Positions 42,955 through 54,000 of a stretch of DNA of 64,000 nt are shown piece by piece. Origin of the DNA: Streptomyces tuirus (lineage in GTDB: Bacteria > Actinomycetota > Actinomycetes > Streptomycetales > Streptomycetaceae); assembly GCA_018195615.1 (NCBI GenBank), contig JAGTPG010000002.1:5883501-5947500 (forward strand). Reading direction: 5' to 3'. The notes beneath the pieces are model-generated. The model saw only the letters and a program-made list of their open reading frames with translations, had not been told where the DNA came from and searched no databases. A program made the translations under genes and the position numbers. Position 1 is the stretch's first letter. Each line of letters opens with the position of its first letter.

Positions 42955-45265
42955 TCAGTCCGCGCTCCGCACCTCCGTCTCGCACCGCAGCCGCCGGTCC
43001 GGCCCCAGCTCCCGGACCGGGCCCGTGAGGTTCAGCCGGGCTGTGTGGTGTGTGTCCGCGCTGGAGGTTCCCAGCCTCAGTTCCAGGGCGCCCGGTTCGA
43101 CCGTGCGGCGGCCCGAGCGGTCGGTGAAGGACGACAGGTCGGCGTGGAAGCGGAACGTCACGCGGACCGCCTCGCCCGGAGCCGCCGCCACCCGCTGGTA
43201 GCCGATCAGGCGCATGTCGGGGCGGGTCACCGACGCCACCGGGTCGTGCAGGTACAGCTGCACGACCTCCGCGCCCTCGCGGTCGCCCGTGTTGCGGACG
43301 GTCACCGACACGTCGTACGTACCGTCCGTGCCGAGCTCCGCCGGCTCCGCGCCGCCCGTGCCGTCCTCCCACGCGAACGTCGTGTACGAGCGGCCGTGGC
43401 CGAAGGCGTACAGCGGGGTCGGGTCGAGGTTGCTGACCTCGCCGGCGAGGCCGAGGGGCGGCTGGAGGTAGGTCCAGGGCTGGCCGCCGGGAAGCCGCGG
43501 GACGCTCACGGGGAGGCGGCCCGAGGGGTTCACGCGGCCCGACAGCACTCCCGCCACCGCCGGGCCGCCCTCCTCCCCCGGGAAGAAGGCCTGGACGACC
43601 GCGCCCAGGCGGCCGTGCCAGCGGCCCAGGGCGTAGGGGCGGCCGGTCAGCAGGACCAGCACCACGGGGACGCCCGTGGCCAGCAGCGCGTCCAGCAGTT
43701 CGCCCTGGGCGCCCGGGAGCCGCAGGTCCGTCGCGTCGCAGCCCTCGCCCGAGGTGCCGCGGCCGAACAGGCCCGCCCGGTCACCGAGGACCGCCACGCA
43801 CACGTCCGCCTCGGCGGTACGGGCGACGGCCTCCTCGAAGCCCGCGGTGTCCGGGTCCGTCACGTCGCAGCCCTGCGCGAACGTCACCTTGGCGTCGGGG
43901 AGTTCGGTGCGCAGGGCGTCCAGGACGGTCGGGATCTCGATGCCGGTCGGCATGTCGGGGTGGTGGGTGAGGACGTGGGACGGGAAGGAGTAGCAGCCCA
44001 GCATGGCCAGGGCGTCGGCGGCCCGGGGGCCGACCACCGCGATGCGGGTGTCGGGGGCCAGCGGGAGCAGGCCGTCGGGGTTGTCGAGCAGGACGACGGA
44101 CTCCCCGGCCAGGCGGCGGGCCAGGATCCGGTTGCCCGTCGAGTCCAGCTCGACCGCGGTGGCCGGCTCGGGGGTCCAGTCCTCGTCGAGCAGGCCCAGT
44201 TCGCACTTCTGGAGCAGGACGCGGCGGGCCGCGCGGTCCACGAGCTCCTCGGGACCTGCCCCGAGCGGACCGCGTCCCGCAGCGGCTGCCCGTAGCACTT
44301 GAGGGTGGGCAGTTCGACGTCGATGCCGGCCGTGAGCGCCGCGTGGGCCGCCTCGGCGGGGGTGCCGGCGACCCGGTGGAGAGTCTGGAGGAATCCGATG
44401 CCGAAGTAGTCGGCGACGACCGTGCCGGTGAAGCCCCACTCCTCGCGCAGCAGCCGGGTCAGCAGCTCGGGGTCCGCGGAGGCGGGGACGCCGTCGGTCT
44501 CGGTGTAGGCGGCCATCACCGAGCGGGGCCGGCCCTCGCGCAGCGCCATCTCGAACGGCGGCAGGGTGACGTCCGCGAACTCGCGGAGCCCGGCCCGGAC
44601 CGGGGCCAGGTTGCGGGCGCCGGCCGAGGAGGCGTACCCGGCGAAGTGCTTGAGCGTGGCGACGACTCCGGCCGACTCCAGGCCCCGCACATAGGCCGTG
44701 CCGATGGTGCCGACCAGGTAGGGGTCCTCGCCGATCGTCTCCTCCACGCGCCCCAGCGTGGATCGCGGACGACGTCCAGGACGGGTGCGAGGCCCTGGTG
44801 GACGCCCACGGAGCGCAGGTCGTCACCGATGCGCCGGGCCATCTCCTCGACCAGCGGGGGATTCCAGGTCGCGCCCCAGGCGAGCGGGACCGGGTAGGCC
44901 GTGGCCTGCCAGGCGGTGAAGCCGGCCAGGCACTCCTCGTGGGCGATCGCCGGGATGCCGAAGCGGCCCGCCTCGGCGATGCGGCGCTGGGCGCTGGCCA
45001 GGGCCCGGGCGCCGAGCGCCGGGTCCACGGGCGCGGTGCCGAAGGAGCGGGTGAGCTGGCCCAGACCGTGGGTGATCAGCTCGTTCCAGTCGTGGTCGAC
45101 GGTCATGTCGTGCTGGTGCGGAGCGACTCCGTCGCCGTCCGTCGCGGCGCCCACCCACACGCCGTACAACTGGGCGGTCTTCTCCTCCAGGGTCATCCGG
45201 GAGAGCAGGTCGTCGACGCGGGCGGCTGCGGGCAGGGCGGGGTCACGCCAGGGCGCGGTGGTCAT
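42955..45265 (-). CDS. Glycoside hydrolase family 3, beta-glucosidase or beta-xylosidase (two frameshifts)
   Basis: Corrected length is about 770 residues. N-terminal barrel: LLSRMTLEEKTAQLYGVW, HDWNELITHGLGQLTRSFG and the conserved PVLDVVRDPRWG. A nucleophile Asp lies in FTGTVVADYFGIGFLQ. The C-terminal part has AVVQAFFPGEEGGPAVA and a fibronectin-like domain VTVRNTGDREGAEVVQLYL. No signal peptide is seen, so it is probably cytoplasmic. Missing bases are near 44250 and at 44751-44754. It is divergent from a LacI gene, with the xylanase beyond, so a xylo-oligosaccharide or related substrate is likely. Confidence 0.9.
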
Positions 45266-45358
45266 GAAGCTCCTGTCGGGTGGACGGGACGGCCCTCTCA
45301 CGAACGGTGCTCACGAGCGCGTGAACGCTGCTGACCATCGCTTCTCGCGCCCCCTTCA

Positions 45359-45391
45359 CGAATGTTTCGGCATGGACATCGAATGTTCCGG
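45359..45391. promoter_or_regulatory. Paired operator half-sites between the GH3 and LacI genes
   Basis: CGAATGTTTCGG (45359-45370) and CGAATGTTCCGG (45380-45391) are direct repeats 21 bases apart, two DNA turns. The TTTCGG half resembles the LacI-type operator found before the xylanase gene. It lies in the 185-base divergent region and could control both genes. Confidence 0.45.
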
Positions 45392-45450
45392 GAACCTATG
45401 GCGCCGCGAGCACTTCGTCAAGGGGCCCCGCCGGGGATACGATCGCCGCC

Positions 45451-46518
45451 ATGACTTCCCCGGAGCCCGTTGAAAGCCGGACACAAACCCGGACGCAGGG
45501 GCGCACCGCACAGACCGCGACGCTCGCCGAGATCGCCCGTGAGGCCGGCGTGTCGGCGCCGACTGTTTCGAAGGTCCTCAACGGCCGGGCCGATGTCGCC
45601 CCCGCCACGCGGACCCGCGTGGAGGAACTGCTGCGCGCCCACGGCTACCGGCGCCGCCGCGCCGAGGCGACCCGCTCACCCCTGATCGACCTGGTCTTCC
45701 ACGAGCTGGAGAGCGCCTGGGCGCTGGAGGTCATCCGGGGTGTGGAGAACGTGGCCCGGGACGCCGGGCTGAGTGTCGTCCTGTCGGAGAGCGCGGGGCG
45801 GCTCACGCCGGGGCGGACCTGGGCCGACCAGGTCGCCGCGCGCCGCCCGCACGGGGTGGTCCTGGTGCTGTCCGGGCTCGACGAGTCGCAGCGGGCGCTG
45901 CTGACCAGCCGCTCCATCCCGTTCGTGGTGATGGACCCGGCCGGCGATCCGGGTGCCGACGTGCCGTCGATCGGCGCGACCAACTGGCAGGGCGGCCTCG
46001 CGGCCACCCGGCATCTGGTCGAGCTGGGGCACCGCCGGATCGGTGCGATCAGCGGGCCGTCACAGATGATGTGCAGCCGCGCCCGCGTCGACGGCTACCG
46101 GGCCGCGCTGGAGACGGCCGGGCTGCCGGTGGACCCCGCCCTGATCGTGAACGGCGACTTCCACCACGAGGCCGGCTACCGGCTGGGTCTGGAGCTGCTG
46201 CGCCGCCCGGACCGGCCGACCGCCGTCTTCGCCGGGAACGACCTGCAGGCGCTCGGGCTGTACGAGGCGGCGCGCGAGCTGGGGCTGCGCATCCCCGAGG
46301 ACCTGAGCGTGGTCGGCTTCGACGACCTGCCGGTGGCGCCCCTGGTCGGGCCGCCGCTGACGACCGTACGGCAGCCGCTGACGGAGATGGCCGAGGCGGC
46401 GGCCAAGCTGGTCCTCGACCTCGGTCGCGAGGACGGCACCCCCGCGGCGACCCGGGTGGAGCTGGCGACCAGCCTGGTGGTGCGCAGCAGCACCGCGGCG
46501 CCCGTGGCCGGAAGTTGA
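45451..46518 (+). CDS. LacI-family transcriptional regulator
   Basis: 355 residues. The N-terminal helix-turn-helix is ATLAEIAREAGVSAPTVSKV then LNGRADVAPATRTRVEEL (about residues 23-62). The sugar-binding core follows with GVVLVLSGLDESQRALL, WQGGLAATRHLVELGHRRIG and PTAVFAGNDLQALGLYEAA. It is placed between a divergent GH3 gene and a GH10 xylanase. It is inferred to repress both in the absence of xylan breakdown products, consistent with operator-like repeats on each side. Confidence 0.93.
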   Translation: MTSPEPVESRTQTRTQGRTAQTATLAEIAREAGVSAPTVSKVLNGRADVAPATRTRVEELLRAHGYRRRRAEATRSPLIDLVFHELESAWALEVIRGVENVARDAGLSVVLSESAGRLTPGRTWADQVAARRPHGVVLVLSGLDESQRALLTSRSIPFVVMDPAGDPGADVPSIGATNWQGGLAATRHLVELGHRRIGAISGPSQMMCSRARVDGYRAALETAGLPVDPALIVNGDFHHEAGYRLGLELLRRPDRPTAVFAGNDLQALGLYEAARELGLRIPEDLSVVGFDDLPVAPLVGPPLTTVRQPLTEMAEAAAKLVLDLGREDGTPAATRVELATSLVVRSSTAAPVAGS

Positions 46519-46522
46519 CGTA

Positions 46523-46589
46523 TTGACGGGTGGGACGGGTGTCCCCACACTCCTCCGAAGCCAATCGGTTGCACCACCGAAAGTTTCGG
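46523..46589 (+). promoter_or_regulatory. Xylanase promoter and palindromic operator
   Basis: TTGACG (46523-46528) and CACACT (46546-46551), 17 bases apart, give a probable promoter. Downstream, CCGAAA-G-TTTCGG (46577-46589) is a near-perfect palindrome overlapping the ribosome binding site GGAGG. It closely matches the CGAAASTTTCG element long known before Streptomyces xylanase genes. Confidence 0.6.
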
Positions 46590-46599
46590 AGGCACCGCA

Positions 46600-47950
46600 A
46601 TGAGATCCTCGAGATCGGGCTTGTTCACCTCTCTGCTGGCCGGCGTCGTGACGGTCGGCTCCCTGCTGGTCGCGGCCCCCGCGTCGCACGCCGCCGACGC
46701 CCCGCTGCGCGACCTCGCCGACGCCAAGGGCAAGGTCATGGGCACGGCGGTCACCGGCTCCAAGCTCACCGGCACCTACGGCGAGATCGCCGGACGCGAG
46801 TTCAACTGGCTCACCCCGGCAACGCCATGAAGTGGGGCTCGGTCGAGCCGAGCCGCGGCAGCTACAACTGGGCCGAGGCCGATCGCATCGTCGACTTCGC
46901 GGAGGCGCACGGCCAGCAGGTGCGCGGCCACACCCTGCTCTGGCACCAGCAGAACCCGAGCTGGCTGACCAACGGCAGCTGGACCCGGGACCAGCTCGGC
47001 GCGATCGTCCAGGACCACATCGCCACCGAGGTCGGCCGCTACAAGGGCCGGCTGGCCGCCTGGGACGTGGTCAACGAACCCTTCAACGAGGACGGCACCT
47101 ACCGCCCGACCCTCTTCCACGACACCCTCGGCCAGGACTACATCGCCCAGGCCCTCACCTGGGCCCGGGCCGCCGACCCGAGCGCCGAGCTGTACATCAA
47201 CGACTACAACGTGGAGGGCGTCAACGCGAAGAGCACCGCCCTGTACAACCTGGTCAAGTCCCTGAAGGAACGCGGGTTCCGATCGACGGGGTGGGGCTGC
47301 AGGCCCATCTCATCGTCGGCCAGGTGCCCTCGACCATGCAGCAGAACATCCAGCGCTTCGCCGACCTGGGCGTCGACGTGGCGATCACGGAGCTGGACAT
47401 CCGGATGCAGCTGCCGGCCACGCAGGCCGAGCTGACCCAGCAGGCCGCCGACTACAAGGCCGTCATGACCGCCTGCCTGGCGGTCTCCCGCTGTACCGGC
47501 GTCACCGTCTGGGGCTTCACCGACTCCGACTCCTGGATCCCGGACACCTTCCCCGGCCAGGGCGCGGCGACGCCGTACGACGAGAACTACAGCCCGAAAC
47601 CGGCGTACCACGCCATCGCGGAGGCCCTCGGCGGGACGACGACGCCGCCCCCGACGGACGCCTGCACCGCCACCTACAGCGTCACCAGCCAGTGGAGCAC
47701 CGGGTACACGGGCCAGGTGCGGATCGCCTGCTCGGGGGCCTCGCTGTCGTCCTGGAAGGCGAACTGGACGTTCGGCGCCGGGCAGCGCGTCACCCAGGCC
47801 TGGAACGCGAGCTGCACGCAGTCGGGTACGGAGGTCAGTTGCACCAACGCCTCGTACAACGGATCGGTACCGGACGGCGGTTCGGTGACGTTCGGGTTCA
47901 ACGGCTCGTGGAGCGGGAGCAATCCGGTGCCCGTGGTGACACTGGGGTGA
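46600..47950 (+). CDS. Endo-beta-1,4-xylanase, GH10 with CBM2 (two frameshifts)
   Basis: Secreted xylan-degrading enzyme, corrected length about 450 residues. The signal peptide (LFTSLLAGVVTVGSLLV, cleavage near SHA-AD) is followed by a GH10 barrel: GREFNWLTPGNAMKWGSVEP, GHTLLWHQQNPSWL, acid/base Glu in WDVVNEPFNEDGTY, and nucleophile Glu in VAITELDIRMQLP. A TTPPPT linker leads to a CBM2 carbohydrate-binding module (CTATYSVTSQWSTGYTGQV then GFNGSWSGSNPVP). Missing G at 46818-46819 and at 47274-47276. The LacI gene lies upstream. Confidence 0.94.
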
Positions 47951-48074
47951 GCCCGGGCCCGGAAGTCTGAGAATTTCCGAAGAAAACGCTCCCTGAACTC
48001 CCTGCCCGTAACAATTCGGACTTATGTTCCTGCCCGTGACGGGACATGGCGCGAGCGAGGAAGAGGACGGACAC

Positions 48075-49079
48075 ATGGGCCGGCGGTCGACCGTGCTGCG
48101 GACCGCCGGCCTCACCCTGGCGGCCCTGCTGGTGCTGGCCGCGGCGGCAGCGGGCTGGGCGTACTGGCATCTCAACAGCAACATCACCAGCGTCGACATC
48201 GACAACGCGCTGGGCGACAACCGGCCGCCGAAGCCGGTGGCCACGCCGTCCGTCCCGGCACCGGCCCTGCCCGGCGGGGCTCTCAACATCCTCGTCCTGG
48301 GCTCCGACTCGCGCGGCGGCGCGGAGAACCAGAGGCTCGGCGGCGGCGACAGCTCCGGTGCCCGCTCCGACACGGCGATGGTCGTGCACCTCGACGCCGG
48401 GCGGACCAGCGCGACGGTGGTGAGCATCCCGCGCGACACGCTGGTCACCCGCCCGTCCTGCCCGCGACGGTCCGGCGGCTCGACAGCCGTCTCGTACAAC
48501 TCGATGTTCAACAGCGCCTACGCGGTGGGCGGTCCGGTCTGTGCGGTGAAGACGGTCGAGTCGATCACCGACGTCCGCATGGACCACTACATCGAGATCG
48601 ACTTCTCCGGCTTCGCGAAGCTCGTGGACGCGGTCGGCGGCGTCACCGTCACCACGGACGAGGACATCGCCGACGACGACAGCCACCTGCGCCTGAAGGC
48701 CGGCACCCACCACCTCGACGGCACCCAGGCCCTCGCCCTCGCCCGCACCCGGCACGGCATAGGAGACGGCAGCGACCTCGGTCGCATAGGCCTCCAGCAG
48801 AAGCTGGTGAAGGCACTGCTGGACCAGATCGCCGCGCAGCGCCTGCTCACCGACCCGGCCAAGCTGTACCGGGTGGCGGACGCGGTGACCGCCGGCCTCA
48901 CCACCGACACCGGCCTGGACTCCCTCGGCGAGCTGACCCGGCTGGGACAGAGTCTGCAGGGCCTGTCGGCGAGCGAGGTGCGGACGGTGACGATGCCGGT
49001 GGTGCGGGCACCGTCGGACCCCAACCGGGTGGTGGCCGAGGAGCCGGAGGCCCGGGAGCTGTGGGAGTCACTGCGATGA
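48075..49079 (+). CDS. LCP (LytR-CpsA-Psr) family cell-wall glycopolymer ligase
   Basis: Attaches teichoic acid or other glycopolymers to peptidoglycan from undecaprenyl carriers. 334 residues from ATG 48075; the frame is also open from 48024. The N-terminal membrane helix is AGLTLAALLVLAAAAAGWAY. The LCP domain shows LNILVLGSDSRGG, RSDTAMVVHLD, VVSIPRDTLVTRP, and VDAVGGVTVTTDEDI, with ALALARTRHGIGDGSDLGR at the end. The Arg and Asp residues that bind the pyrophosphate are present. It is extracellular. Confidence 0.93.
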   Translation: MGRRSTVLRTAGLTLAALLVLAAAAAGWAYWHLNSNITSVDIDNALGDNRPPKPVATPSVPAPALPGGALNILVLGSDSRGGAENQRLGGGDSSGARSDTAMVVHLDAGRTSATVVSIPRDTLVTRPSCPRRSGGSTAVSYNSMFNSAYAVGGPVCAVKTVESITDVRMDHYIEIDFSGFAKLVDAVGGVTVTTDEDIADDDSHLRLKAGTHHLDGTQALALARTRHGIGDGSDLGRIGLQQKLVKALLDQIAAQRLLTDPAKLYRVADAVTAGLTTDTGLDSLGELTRLGQSLQGLSASEVRTVTMPVVRAPSDPNRVVAEEPEARELWESLR

Positions 49080-49207
49080 CCTGCGGAAACGCGTCCCGGA
49101 AAAAATCTCGGAGAAAATCCGGCGAGCATGTCGATCCGGCGGTCTCCCGATCGACGCAGGGGTGAGAGCGGGGAAAGACCCGCTCCGTACAACCCCGAGG
49201 AGTCACC

Positions 49208-49564
49208 ATGCCGCGCTTTCTCACCCTGATCCGCGTCGACGAGAAGAACGCCCCCGCGGAGGGCCCGAGCCCCGAGCTCATGGAGCGGATGGGCAAGCTG
49301 CTGGAGGAGATCACCAAGGCCGGGGTCATGCTCGACACGGCCGGACTCACCCCGACCTCGGACGGCACCCGGGTGACCTGGGAGGGCGGGCAGCTGTCCG
49401 TCACCGACGGGCCGTTCACCGAGTCCAAGGAGGTCATCGGCGGCTACTCGATCAGCCAGTGCAAGGACAAGGCCGAGGCGATCGAGTGGACCAAGCGGTT
49501 CCTGTCCCTGCACGAGGACTACTGGACGATCAGCGCGGAGGTTCGGCAGATCAGCGAGGACTGA
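49208..49564 (+). CDS. YCII-related (DGPF) protein
   Basis: 118 residues. The DGPFTESKEVIGGYSISQ segment is the DGPF signature of the YCII superfamily. Such proteins commonly sit next to ECF sigma factors of group ECF42 and are probably connected to their function. Here a sigma factor follows 183 bases later on the same strand. The intervening bases contain repeated CCTGATCCCCGG and related units. Confidence 0.88.
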   Translation: MPRFLTLIRVDEKNAPAEGPSPELMERMGKLLEEITKAGVMLDTAGLTPTSDGTRVTWEGGQLSVTDGPFTESKEVIGGYSISQCKDKAEAIEWTKRFLSLHEDYWTISAEVRQISED

Positions 49565-49746
49565 CCGGGGGATCGCCGGGCTGATCGCTGAGCGTGATCA
49601 GCGGTTCGAACGCCGGATCCGACACCGGGTCCGATCGCCGAGCCTGATCTCCGGCCCTGATGGCCCCTGATCCCCGGCCCTGATCCCTGGCCCTGACGGC
49701 CGGTCCCGTTTGGCCCAGGGGCGCCGCGGGTGTCTGATGGTGGGCT

Positions 49747-51027
49747 GTGACCCCGCAGCCCACCCCGGCCCCGGCGCCCCGGTCCGGCCGGACCGCCGAG
49801 GCCATCGAGACCGTCTTCCGCATGGAGTCGCCCCGCATCATCGCCGGCGTCACCCGCGTCGTGCGGGACGTCGGTATCGCCGAGGAACTCGCGCAGGACG
49901 CTCTGGTCGCCGCGCTGGAACAGTGGCCGCGGGACGGGGTGCCCGACAACCCGGGTGCCTGGCTCATGGCCGCCGCCCGCAACCGCGCCGTCGACCTGGT
50001 CCGGCGTCGCGAGAACTACGCCCGCAAGCTGGCGGAGATCGGCCGGAGCCTGCCGGACGCGGCCCCGCCGGAGGAGCCCGCCGACCCCGACGACATCGAC
50101 GACGACCTGCTCCGCCTGGTCTTCACGGCCTGCCACCCGGCCCTGTCCACCGAGGCCCGCACCGCCCTCACCCTGCGCCTCCTCGGCGGACTGACCACGG
50201 CCGAGATCGCCCGCGCCTTCCTGGTGCCCGAGCCGACGGTCGCGCAGCGCATCGTCCGTGCCAAACGCACCCTGGCGACGAGGAACATCGCCTTCGAGGT
50301 GCCCTACGGCCCCGACCGCGAGGCCCGCCTCGGCTCGGTCCTGGACGTCATCTACCTCATCTTCAACGAGGGTTACGCCGCCACGGCCGGCGACGACTGG
50401 CTCCGCCCGTCCCTGTGCGAGGACGCCCTGCGGCTGGCCCGGGTTCTCTCGGCCCTCATGCCGAAGGAACCCGAGGTGCACGGCCTGACCGCGCTCCTGG
50501 AGCTCCAGGCGTCCCGCACGGCCGCCCGCACCGGCCCCTCCGGCGAACCCGTCCTCCTCAAGGACCAGAACCGCGCCCGCTGGAACCGCATGCTCATCGC
50601 CCGCGGCATCGCCGCGCTGGGCAGAGCCGAGGCGACCTCCTCCGGCGCCCCGGGCCCGTACCTCCTCCAGGCCGCCATCGCCGCCTGCCACGCACACGCG
50701 TACACCTACGAGGAGACCGACTGGTCGCGCATCGCCACCCTGTACGCCCTCCTCGCCGCCCGCGCCCCGTCCCCGGTCGTGGAACTGAACCGCGCGGTGG
50801 CCGTCTCGATGTCCGAGGGCCCGGGCCCGGCCCTGGCCGTCGTCGACGCCCTGGCCGACGACCCCGCCCTGAGGGACTACCACCTCCTGCCCAGCGTCCG
50901 CGGCGACCTCCTCTCCCGCCTCGGCCGCACGGCGGAGGCCCGGTCGGAGTTCGAACGGGCGGCGTCGCTGACACGGAACGAACGGGAGAGGGAGCTGTTG
51001 GTGCGGCGGGCGGCGGAGTGTGGGTGA
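49747..51027 (+). CDS. ECF42-type RNA polymerase sigma factor
   Basis: 426 residues. Sigma region 2: IAEELAQDALVAALEQWPRD and NPGAWLMAAARNRAVDLVRRR; region 4: LTLRLLGGLTTAEIARAFLVP and VAQRIVRAKRTL. A long C-terminal extension (residues 190-426, DUF6596/TPR-like) contains VIYLIFNEGYAATAGDDW and ALDRYHLLPSVRGDLL-type helices, the mark of ECF42. These lack an anti-sigma partner; the neighbour DGPF protein and the extension are thought to control activity. GTG start at 49747. Confidence 0.92.
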   Translation: MTPQPTPAPAPRSGRTAEAIETVFRMESPRIIAGVTRVVRDVGIAEELAQDALVAALEQWPRDGVPDNPGAWLMAAARNRAVDLVRRRENYARKLAEIGRSLPDAAPPEEPADPDDIDDDLLRLVFTACHPALSTEARTALTLRLLGGLTTAEIARAFLVPEPTVAQRIVRAKRTLATRNIAFEVPYGPDREARLGSVLDVIYLIFNEGYAATAGDDWLRPSLCEDALRLARVLSALMPKEPEVHGLTALLELQASRTAARTGPSGEPVLLKDQNRARWNRMLIARGIAALGRAEATSSGAPGPYLLQAAIAACHAHAYTYEETDWSRIATLYALLAARAPSPVVELNRAVAVSMSEGPGPALAVVDALADDPALRDYHLLPSVRGDLLSRLGRTAEARSEFERAASLTRNERERELLVRRAAECG

Positions 51028-51043
51028 GGGGCGGCGCGTGGGG

Positions 51044-54000
51044 TCATCGCCGTAGCCAGTCACCTGTTTCCCACAGCCGCACGGTCTCGTCGTCGCTGAT
51101 GGTGGCGAGCAGGTCGCCCTGCGGGCTGAACGTCAGACTGAAAACCCGGTCGGTGTGCCCCTTCAGAGTCCTGATGTACACGGGCGAGCCGCCCGTGTAG
51201 TGCCAGACGTGTACGTCGGGTCCGTGCTGATCGCTGGTGACGAGGAACGGAGCCACCGGGTGGACGGCCACGCTGTAGGCCTTACGGGTCCATGGTGTCT
51301 CCGACCAGGGCGAGAGCGGGCCGGTGCGCGTCCAGAGCCCCACATGGCACAGATCGGAGTCGTAGTCGATTCTGATGAAGGCGAGCAGGCCGTTGCGCCA
51401 GCCGGCCGCGAGACCGGAGAAGGTGTCCCTGGTCTTCTTCTCGTGCGCGGAGGCCAGGGGGCCCTTCTCGGGTTCCAGCGAGTCCGCTGAGTACCGCCAT
51501 ACTCTGCCGGTGTCGTCCAGAGCGATCGGCTGGGAGGCGTCCGGGTCGAAAAGCAGTGATGAATAACCGCCGGCGCCATGGGCCGCCTTTCGGGAAACCG
51601 GGGTGCCGGTGAAGCTCCCGTCGGCTCCTGGCGTCCAGAGACGCATCACCTCGCCGTCGCTGGCGACGAGGAGGTGCCCGCTCGGAGAGAACGCCAGGTC
51701 CGACGCCGTCATGGTCTTTTCGAGGAGCCGCTTGAGTAGGGCCCCATCCCCAGTGCTCCGGACTTCCGTGCTGTCGCCGTCGCTCAGGACCAGCAAGGGA
51801 CGAGACGGATGGTGAACCAAGCACGACACCGTGGGTTCGGCCTTCGGCGCCTCCCTGATCAGATGTTCCCGCAGTGGCGGTCGTTCCTCGTGGTCCCAGC
51901 GCCACACCGATCCGTAGTACGAACCGATGAAGAGCCGAGCCCTCGATCCCGGGTGGAAGGCGAGGGTGGACGGGAACGGGGACGACGACCACACCTTGAG
52001 GCTCTGGTCCCGCTTTCTGTTCGAGAAAGCAACCGTCGTCACCGTCATGGCACCGGCCACGAGGACGACTCGACGGCGGACAGTTCGGTCGCCGGTCCCG
52101 GTGCGCGGTCCATCCCCGTACAGCGGCCGGCCTGCGAGCGTCTCCTGGAGCCGGACGTGACGGAACTGGTAGGCACCACCGGACTGACGCAGCAGCCCCC
52201 GTCGCCGCGCATCCGCGAGGAACCCCATGAGCCGTAGCGGGAGTCGGCGCCGTGCCGCGAGGAAGAGTCTGACCACGAGGAATCGGGGCCAGGCTCGGGT
52301 GAGCAGGAGCAACAGCGCGAACACGGTTCCCGGCAGGACGATGGTCAGCCCGATCCACACCGGCGCTTCACCGCTCAGTGAGTCGAACATCGCGTCCCAC
52401 TTCCCCGCCGCGAGCAGCGCCACGTTCCGGGCTTCGGGCCAGCCCGTCCAGTCGTTGACCTCGCGGTGCAGCCACGCGCCCGACAGCAGCCCGGCGTACC
52501 AGCCCATGAGCCCGGTGGCCGCGACCATGCAGCCGGCGACGGCCGCCCCGGCGACAGCCGAACCACGGTCCTGGGCGAGGGAGTTCGTGGGGCTCACCTG
52601 CGTCGCATGATGCGGGGGCGCGTTGAGCCAGTTGTGCGCCGCCAGCGCCAGCCCGATGACCAGCATCAGACTCAGACCGACGGCGAACATCTCGTAGTAC
52701 AACTCGTCCGCGGTGTAGGTGTACTTCCACTCATCCAACGCGGCGACGCTCGTCACCCCGACGAGCAGGGGAGCCACCGCGAGAGCCGTGAGCCGGGCAC
52801 CGATGCGGAATCCGTGACGCAGGCGGCCCCATGACCCCTGCACGGAGAACGAGAGCCGTCCGGGCAGTGGATGCGGGGCGGCGTACCAGACGATGGTGGA
52901 CAGGAGGGCGAACCCACCGCCGATGGAGCCCGCGATCACAGGGAGGACCGCGTACTCCTTCGTGACGTCCGTACCGACGATCCAGGCCACGCAGCCGATA
53001 CCGAGCAGCAGACCGGCGGCGACACCGAGTGCCGGTGGGAACCACGGTGACAGCAGCCGCTCGCTCATGCGCCACCAGGCGAGATCGCGCTCGCGGTGGT
53101 CGTGGAGATAGCGGGCGAGGAACGTCAGCCACTCCCTGGCCTGTCCGGCGCTCCAGCGCCCGCCGCTCCGTTCGGCGTCGGGCAGCCGGGGGTCAGGTGC
53201 GTACGCGGCGTCGATCAGCTTGTCGGTGATGTGCTGCTCGACGGAGTACTGGCAATCGAAGCGCGTGCTGTCCAGCAGTTCCGTCGGGTCCAGGTCCGCC
53301 AGCCGCTGGTACACGAGCCGTGCCGAAGTGACCATCAGTGGTGTGGACAGGGCGGCGGCGACCGGGCCGTGGCGGGCGGCGCGCAGATGGGCGTAGACAG
53401 GGGTCCAGTCGGTGCCCGCAGGCCAGTCCACGTCACGCAGATAGGCGACCGCGTCGCCGGGCGACACGGGGCAGATCTCGACCACCGGCGCCTCGCGCAG
53501 GGTAGGAGCGCCGCCCCGGATCAGGTCCTCGTACTCGGTTGCCCGGCACGTCACGACGACGGGCCGCTCCGCACCGATCGCCAGGTTGATGCTCCGGATG
53601 GCACTGCGGCGCGCGGACTCCGGGATCTCGTCCAGACCGTCCAGGACGGGGAGCAGCAGGCCGTGGCCGAGCAGCACACGGGGAATCTCCTCGCGGCCGC
53701 CGTAGTGGGGCAGGGCCAGGGCCCTGACGATCCAGTCGTCGAGGGGCTCGCGAACCGGGTCCCAGGACGAGGCGGGCAGCAGGACGGGCACGGGGCCGCC
53801 GGGCTCCCGCGCACCCAGCAGGCCGAGAGTGAGCAGAATCGCCAGCACGCTCTTGCCGGAGCCGGGTTCGCCGATGGCGACGAGGCGGCGGTTGGGCAAC
53901 TGGTCGTATCCGGCGGCGAGTCGGCCGATGGCCTCGTCGAAGTCGCCGTCGAGTCTGCCGTTGAGGCGCATGCGCAGCACGCGGGCGTTGGCGGTACGGG

